Origin: an uncultured Alphaproteobacteria bacterium
GTDB lineage: Bacteria; Pseudomonadota; Alphaproteobacteria; Rhodobacterales; Rhodobacteraceae
Direction: 5' to 3'
Length of the DNA stretch: 43,784 bases
Assembly: GCA_902524845.1 (NCBI GenBank)
Contig: CABZEW010000016.1
Location: 1 to 43,784 of the forward strand
In this document: one piece after another, positions 40,241 through 43,784 of the stretch
Layout: every line of letters starts with the position of its first letter
How positions within the stretch are numbered: the stretch's first letter is position 1
Translations under genes and position numbers: made by a program
The notes under the pieces: generated by a model
Database searches by the model: none
Told to the model about the DNA's origin: nothing
Seen by the model: only the letters and a program-made list of their open reading frames with translations

Positions 40241-41527
40241 TTATTTAATTTTTTTACCCGCAATAAAAACTGAGTCTATCGCTCTATCATCTCCTAGGGT
40301 TTGAAGAATGAATAATTCTTCTTTAATTGTTTTACATTTTTCCATTCTATGTTTCATTAAAGAAGTGCTTTTACTATTTAAAACTATCAAGTCAGCATAG
40401 TTTCCAGTCTTTATCGTTCCGATTTGGTGCTGAAGTCCTAGACACTCTGCATTACCCATGGTTGACCAAAAGAATGAAGCTAGTGGGTTTAGGCTATAGT
40501 TCTCTAATTGCTGAATTTTGTAAGCTTCGTCAAGCGTTCTTAACATTGAGAAGGAAGTCCCACCGCCTACATCTGTTGCTATGGCTGTTCTTACTCCTTT
40601 TTCTTCTAGCTCTCTAAATTTAAATAGCCCGCTTCCTAGAAATAGATTTGATGTTGGGCAATGAACAGCAATAGACTTTGTTTCTTTCATTCTTTCAACC
40701 TCGTTCTTTTCCAAGTGTATAGAATGAGCTAATAATGTCTTATTCGAGAGAAGATTATATTTGTCGTAAATAGATAAGTAGTCTTTTTGATCTGGGAATA
40801 GTTCCAATGTTGTTTTAATTTCGTCTATATTTTCAGAAAGATGAGTTTGAACGTAACAGGAGTTATTTTCGGCATATAAACTTTGAGAAACTTCCATTAG
40901 TGCAGGAGTAGAAGTAATCGCAAATCTTGGTGTTATGGCATATTTGCAACGGCTGACATTATGCCACTTACCAATTATCTCTTTGCTGCCTAAATAGCTT
41001 TTATCTGGTTTTTCTAGAACTGTGTCTGGCGCATTTCTATCCATCAATACATTACCAGCAATAAGGCACATGTTTCTTCTATGCGCTTCCTGAAATAGAT
41101 ACTCGACTGAACTGGGATGCACTGACCCAAATGAAACAGAAGTTGTAATTCCGTTATCATTTAATACATCGAGAAATATTTTCGACTCTCGTTCACAATG
41201 CTTATTGTCAACAAATAGGCTTTCATTTGGAAAAGTATATTTATTCAGCCATTCCAGTAATTTAGTCCCATATGATGCTATTACCTGTGTTTGAGGGAAA
41301 TGATTGTGTAGATCTATAAATCCAGGAAGGATTATTTTAGATCCAAAATCTATTATTTCAGTATTCTCATATTTCTTAATAAGTTCGAAATAATCGTCAA
41401 CTTCAATGATAATTCCCTTATCGTCAAATGCTACTCCTCCTTTTTCTAAATAGATGTAGCTGCCATTATCATTAATATTTTCTGGTTTCCTCAAAAACGA
41501 AAAAATTCTTCCTTTTAATATTTTCAT
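40241..41527 (-). CDS. guaD: Guanine deaminase
   Basis: 428 residues of the amidohydrolase superfamily. It converts guanine to xanthine for xanthine dehydrogenase. The zinc site H74-x-H76 is in 'GFIDLHNHFPQTQVIASYG'. 'LLEWLNKYTFPNE' is specific to guanine deaminase; it is followed by 'VQTHLSENIDEI', 'LLAHSIHLE', 'VHCPTSNLFLGSGLF' and 'AIATDVGGGTSFSML' carrying the catalytic Asp. It is downstream of the BMP binding-protein gene on the same strand, separated by a strong terminator. A GGAG ribosome site lies about 11 nt before the ATG. Confidence 0.95.
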   Translation of the reverse strand: MKILKGRIFSFLRKPENINDNGSYIYLEKGGVAFDDKGIIIEVDDYFELIKKYENTEIIDFGSKIILPGFIDLHNHFPQTQVIASYGTKLLEWLNKYTFPNESLFVDNKHCERESKIFLDVLNDNGITTSVSFGSVHPSSVEYLFQEAHRRNMCLIAGNVLMDRNAPDTVLEKPDKSYLGSKEIIGKWHNVSRCKYAITPRFAITSTPALMEVSQSLYAENNSCYVQTHLSENIDEIKTTLELFPDQKDYLSIYDKYNLLSNKTLLAHSIHLEKNEVERMKETKSIAVHCPTSNLFLGSGLFKFRELEEKGVRTAIATDVGGGTSFSMLRTLDEAYKIQQLENYSLNPLASFFWSTMGNAECLGLQHQIGTIKTGNYADLIVLNSKSTSLMKHRMEKCKTIKEELFILQTLGDDRAIDSVFIAGKKIK

Positions 41528-41547
41528 TCTTTAAAAAGTCTCCAAAA

Positions 41548-41573
41548 AAAAAGGCCCTTTATAGGGCCTTTTT
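41548..41573 (-). terminator. Strong Rho-independent terminator or attenuator between BMP gene and guaD
   Basis: Arms 41548-41558 and 41563-41573 form a perfect 11-bp stem around TTAT. Read on the minus strand, the GGCCCT stem is followed by a run of T. It stands about 18 nt after the binding-protein stop and 21 nt before guaD. It probably ends most importer transcripts while letting some read through into guaD. Confidence 0.85.
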
Positions 41574-41590
41574 CCACTATCGAATTTATC

Positions 41591-42673
41591 TCATTGCGGG
41601 ATGTCACCTTGAATACCTTCAACATAAAAATTCATGCCAAGTAAAGTACCCATGTCGGCTGTTTCCCCAGCTTTTAGCCATGGAGATCCATCCTGCTTAT
41701 TAATTGGACCGGTAAAAGAATGAAGCGTTCCAGAAGCAATACCATCTCTGATTGCCATTGCCTCTTTCTTTACATTGTCCGGAATCTTATCGGAAAGAGG
41801 TCCGATAATGACCATGCCAGCGTTAATTCCATCAAAAGTTTGCTCAGCACCCTTCCAAGTTCCGTCCATACCCTGTTTAACCTTTTTGACATAGTATGGA
41901 GCCCATCCATTAATTATAGCTGTTAAATGGGCATTGGGACCAAAAGCACTCATATCGGAGGCTTGACCAAAGGCATAGACACCCGCTTCTTCAGCAACCG
42001 TCATTATAGCGGAACTGTCCACATGCTGTAATATCACGTCCGCACCCTGGGATATTAAGGTTTTAGCGGCATCAGCCTCCTTGGCAGGATCATACCAAGT
42101 GAAGATCCAGATCACTTTAAATTCCACATTTGGATTGGCTTTCTTTGCGGCAAGATAAGCAGAGTTTATTCCTCGAACGACCTCTGGAATAGGGTATGAA
42201 GCAACGTATCCAATTGTATTGGATTTAGTCATTTTTCCTGCAATGTGGCCTGCCACTGTTCTGCCTTCATAAAACCTTGCACTATAAGTTGAAACATTAT
42301 CAGCTGTCATATAGCCGGTAGCGTGTTCAAATTTTACCTTTGGAAACTTTTTTGCAACATTTAACACAGGTTCCATGTAACCGAAAGAAGTGGCAAAAAT
42401 CATATCGGCCCCAGAGAGAGCCATTTGGGTCATAACACGTTCAGCATCTGCACTTTCTGGAACATTTTCTTGAAAGACTGTCTCTACCTTATCTCCAAAA
42501 GCCTCATCTACAGCTTTTCTCCCAACATCATGTTGATAATTCCAACCATGATCCCCCGGAGGACCAATATAAATAAAGCCTACCTTGTAATCCGCGGCAA
42601 TAGCTATACTTGAAGTAATCACCATTGATATAAGTAAAAAAGAGGCCGAAAAAAATTTTATTAATTGTCTCAT
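41591..42673 (-). CDS. BMP-family ABC transporter substrate-binding protein (purine/nucleoside type)
   Basis: 360 residues. Residues 1-27 are a signal peptide ('FFSASFLLISMVITSSIAIA') with no lipobox, so it is a soluble periplasmic protein. The mature protein starts with 'YKVGFIYIGPPGDHGWNY', the BMP/PnrA hallmark. It continues 'MALSGADMIFATSFGYMEPV', 'VGYVASYPIPEVVRGIN'-type sequence, 'ADVILQHVDSSAIM' and 'GINAGMVIIGPLSD'. Family members bind nucleosides or purine bases. The catabolic genes next door make purine bases or urate the likely ligand; this is inference. GGAG ribosome site close to the ATG. A terminator follows. Confidence 0.92.
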   Translation of the reverse strand: MRQLIKFFSASFLLISMVITSSIAIAADYKVGFIYIGPPGDHGWNYQHDVGRKAVDEAFGDKVETVFQENVPESADAERVMTQMALSGADMIFATSFGYMEPVLNVAKKFPKVKFEHATGYMTADNVSTYSARFYEGRTVAGHIAGKMTKSNTIGYVASYPIPEVVRGINSAYLAAKKANPNVEFKVIWIFTWYDPAKEADAAKTLISQGADVILQHVDSSAIMTVAEEAGVYAFGQASDMSAFGPNAHLTAIINGWAPYYVKKVKQGMDGTWKGAEQTFDGINAGMVIIGPLSDKIPDNVKKEAMAIRDGIASGTLHSFTGPINKQDGSPWLKAGETADMGTLLGMNFYVEGIQGDIPQ

Positions 42674-42698
42674 ATTTTCTCCATTTTTTAATTAAGTC

Positions 42699-43631
42699 TT
42701 ATGTTGTTTTCACAAACGATCTACCTAAACATCCCGGAGCTCCCCTATTCCCTCGGAATCGACTCATCGATATTACCACTAAAGCTAATATCGTTGCAAG
42801 ATATGGAGCCATAGATAATACAGCTATGTTTATATTTACTCCGATTGCCTGTAAATTGAGCTGAAGAATTGTTATACCGCCAAAAATATAGGCACCTATA
42901 AGTAATCTAAGAGGCCTCCATCCTGAAAAAACCACGAGAGCGAGGGCAATCCAGCCTGCTCCAGCCGTCATTCCCTCTGTCCATTGAGGAACTCTAACAA
43001 GTGATAGATATCCCCCTCCTACTCCAGCCATAGCTCCACCAAAAACAATAGCCAAAAACCTTATAGTTATTACTCCGTATCCCAAGGAATGTGCGACATC
43101 ATGATCCTCCCCTACTGATTTAAGGATGAGACCTGCTCTCGTATAACTCATAAAATACCAGATCGCTACCACAGATATTAACGACAGATAAACAATCAAG
43201 TCATGTTGAAAAAACATCGTTCCAAGTATCGGAACATCAGTAATTATTGGAATTGCAATCGTTGAAATTTGTGGTGATTTTATACCAGTATATGGGTGAC
43301 CTAACAGAGCTGCTATTCCTAGACCGAAAATAGTTAAAGCAAGGCCAGAGGCGACCTGATTAGCTTGCATTATCAAAATTATAAAAGCAAAGAGAAGAGA
43401 AAGTAATGCCCCTGCCACCGCTGCCGCTAGCATCCCTATATAGGCGGACCCAGTTTCCACTCCAACTATAAAACCAGAAACAGCACCTATTATCATCATA
43501 CCCTCAACACCAAGGTTCAAGACACCAGATTTTTCAACAACCAACTCGCCAAGAGCAGCTAATACAAGTGGTGTTGAGGCTACAATTAGACTAGCAACCA
43601 AAACAGCAAAATTAATTTCAGAAAAGCCCAT
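42699..43631 (-). CDS. BMP-associated ABC permease (second permease)
   Basis: 310 residues and about nine hydrophobic helices. 'TPLVLAALGELVVEKSGVLNLGVEGMM' is the signature of the NupQ/YufQ-type permease paired with BMP binding proteins, and 'GAGWIALALVVFSGWRPLRLLIGAYIFGG' is the conserved cytoplasmic-loop region. Together with the partial permease upstream it would form the heterodimeric channel for purine uptake. Its ATG follows the upstream TGA with no gap, and the binding-protein gene starts 25 bp after its stop, so the three genes are one operon. Confidence 0.93.
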   Translation of the reverse strand: MGFSEINFAVLVASLIVASTPLVLAALGELVVEKSGVLNLGVEGMMIIGAVSGFIVGVETGSAYIGMLAAAVAGALLSLLFAFIILIMQANQVASGLALTIFGLGIAALLGHPYTGIKSPQISTIAIPIITDVPILGTMFFQHDLIVYLSLISVVAIWYFMSYTRAGLILKSVGEDHDVAHSLGYGVITIRFLAIVFGGAMAGVGGGYLSLVRVPQWTEGMTAGAGWIALALVVFSGWRPLRLLIGAYIFGGITILQLNLQAIGVNINIAVLSMAPYLATILALVVISMSRFRGNRGAPGCLGRSFVKTT

Positions 43632-43784
43632 TCACTTATTTCCTTTCAGCTTAATTTTGTAATGAACAAAAAGATCAAATGAGAGTAAGAAAAACAGAAG
43701 CATTCCCTGGAAGACTTGTATAGCGGCAGCAGGTAAATTAAGCATAAATTGCGTAAGCTCTCCCCCTACGTAGGTTAGCGCCAT
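43632..43784 (-). CDS. BMP-associated ABC permease (first permease), C-terminal fragment cut by window edge
   Basis: The minus-strand frame is open from the window end to a TGA at 43632-43634, giving the last 50 residues. The segment 'NLPAAAIQVFQGMLLFFLLS' followed by 'FDLFVHYKIKLKGNK' matches the last helix and tail of the NupP/YufP-type permease, where 'VxxFQGxxLFFxLa.D' is typical. The ATG at the very edge is internal. The gene ends immediately before the ATG of the second permease. The ATPase gene is expected further right. Confidence 0.8.
   Translation of the reverse strand: MALTYVGGELTQFMLNLPAAAIQVFQGMLLFFLLSFDLFVHYKIKLKGNK

Overview
The window is about 44 kb of dense, AT-rich bacterial chromosome with short intergenic gaps and several tail-to-tail genes that touch or overlap. 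Three genes point to an alphaproteobacterium: a COQ9-type ubiquinone-biosynthesis protein (19510-20151), a PurF with a propeptide before its catalytic Cys and an alpha-type C-terminus (15843-17300), and a class III cyclase/TolB-like/TPR protein (9769-11634). The low GC, compact layout and many glutathione-dependent proteins suggest a streamlined marine lineage, but the clade cannot be fixed by eye. No tRNA, rRNA, IS element, CRISPR array or phage module was seen.

Region 1 (1-6429, plus strand) is a sugar-type ABC importer operon: the end of a periplasmic binding protein, a perfect intercistronic hairpin, an RbsC-like permease fused to a paraoxonase/strictosidine-synthase-like beta-propeller, a second stand-alone propeller, a two-domain RbsA-like ATPase and a family III CoA-transferase. 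The fused propeller keeps a plausible metal-ligand set. Its operon partner looks like a degenerate paralogue that lacks it. This transporter with an active/inactive propeller pair is the most unusual system in the window.

Region 2 (6436-31777) is a mixed housekeeping and stress region. It contains three GST-like proteins, a kappa-GST/HCCA-isomerase-like protein, a MAPEG protein, a RecD2-like helicase, the cyclase (which has no ordinary start codon), an Hsp20 with a good sigma-32-like promoter, a HemG-like flavodoxin, quinone oxidoreductase, methyltransferase, purF, MFS and EamA transporters, COQ9, a lipid kinase, a PqiA-like membrane protein, an M20 peptidase, uracil-DNA glycosylase, a GYD protein, AlkB, a cupin, a PPOX flavoprotein, M32 carboxypeptidase and YajQ.

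Region 3 (31939-43784) is a nearly complete purine-scavenging locus. A BMP-type ABC importer (binding protein, one complete and one partial permease; the ATPase is presumably beyond the right edge) lies upstream of guanine deaminase. Xanthine dehydrogenase (XdhA, XdhB), a membrane urate oxidase with its own cytochrome c domain (PuuD), HIU hydrolase, OHCU decarboxylase, PuuE allantoinase, allantoicase and ureidoglycolate lyase complete the route guanine > xanthine > urate > HIU > OHCU > allantoin > allantoate > ureidoglycolate > glyoxylate + urea. No urease and no XdhC chaperone lie in the window.
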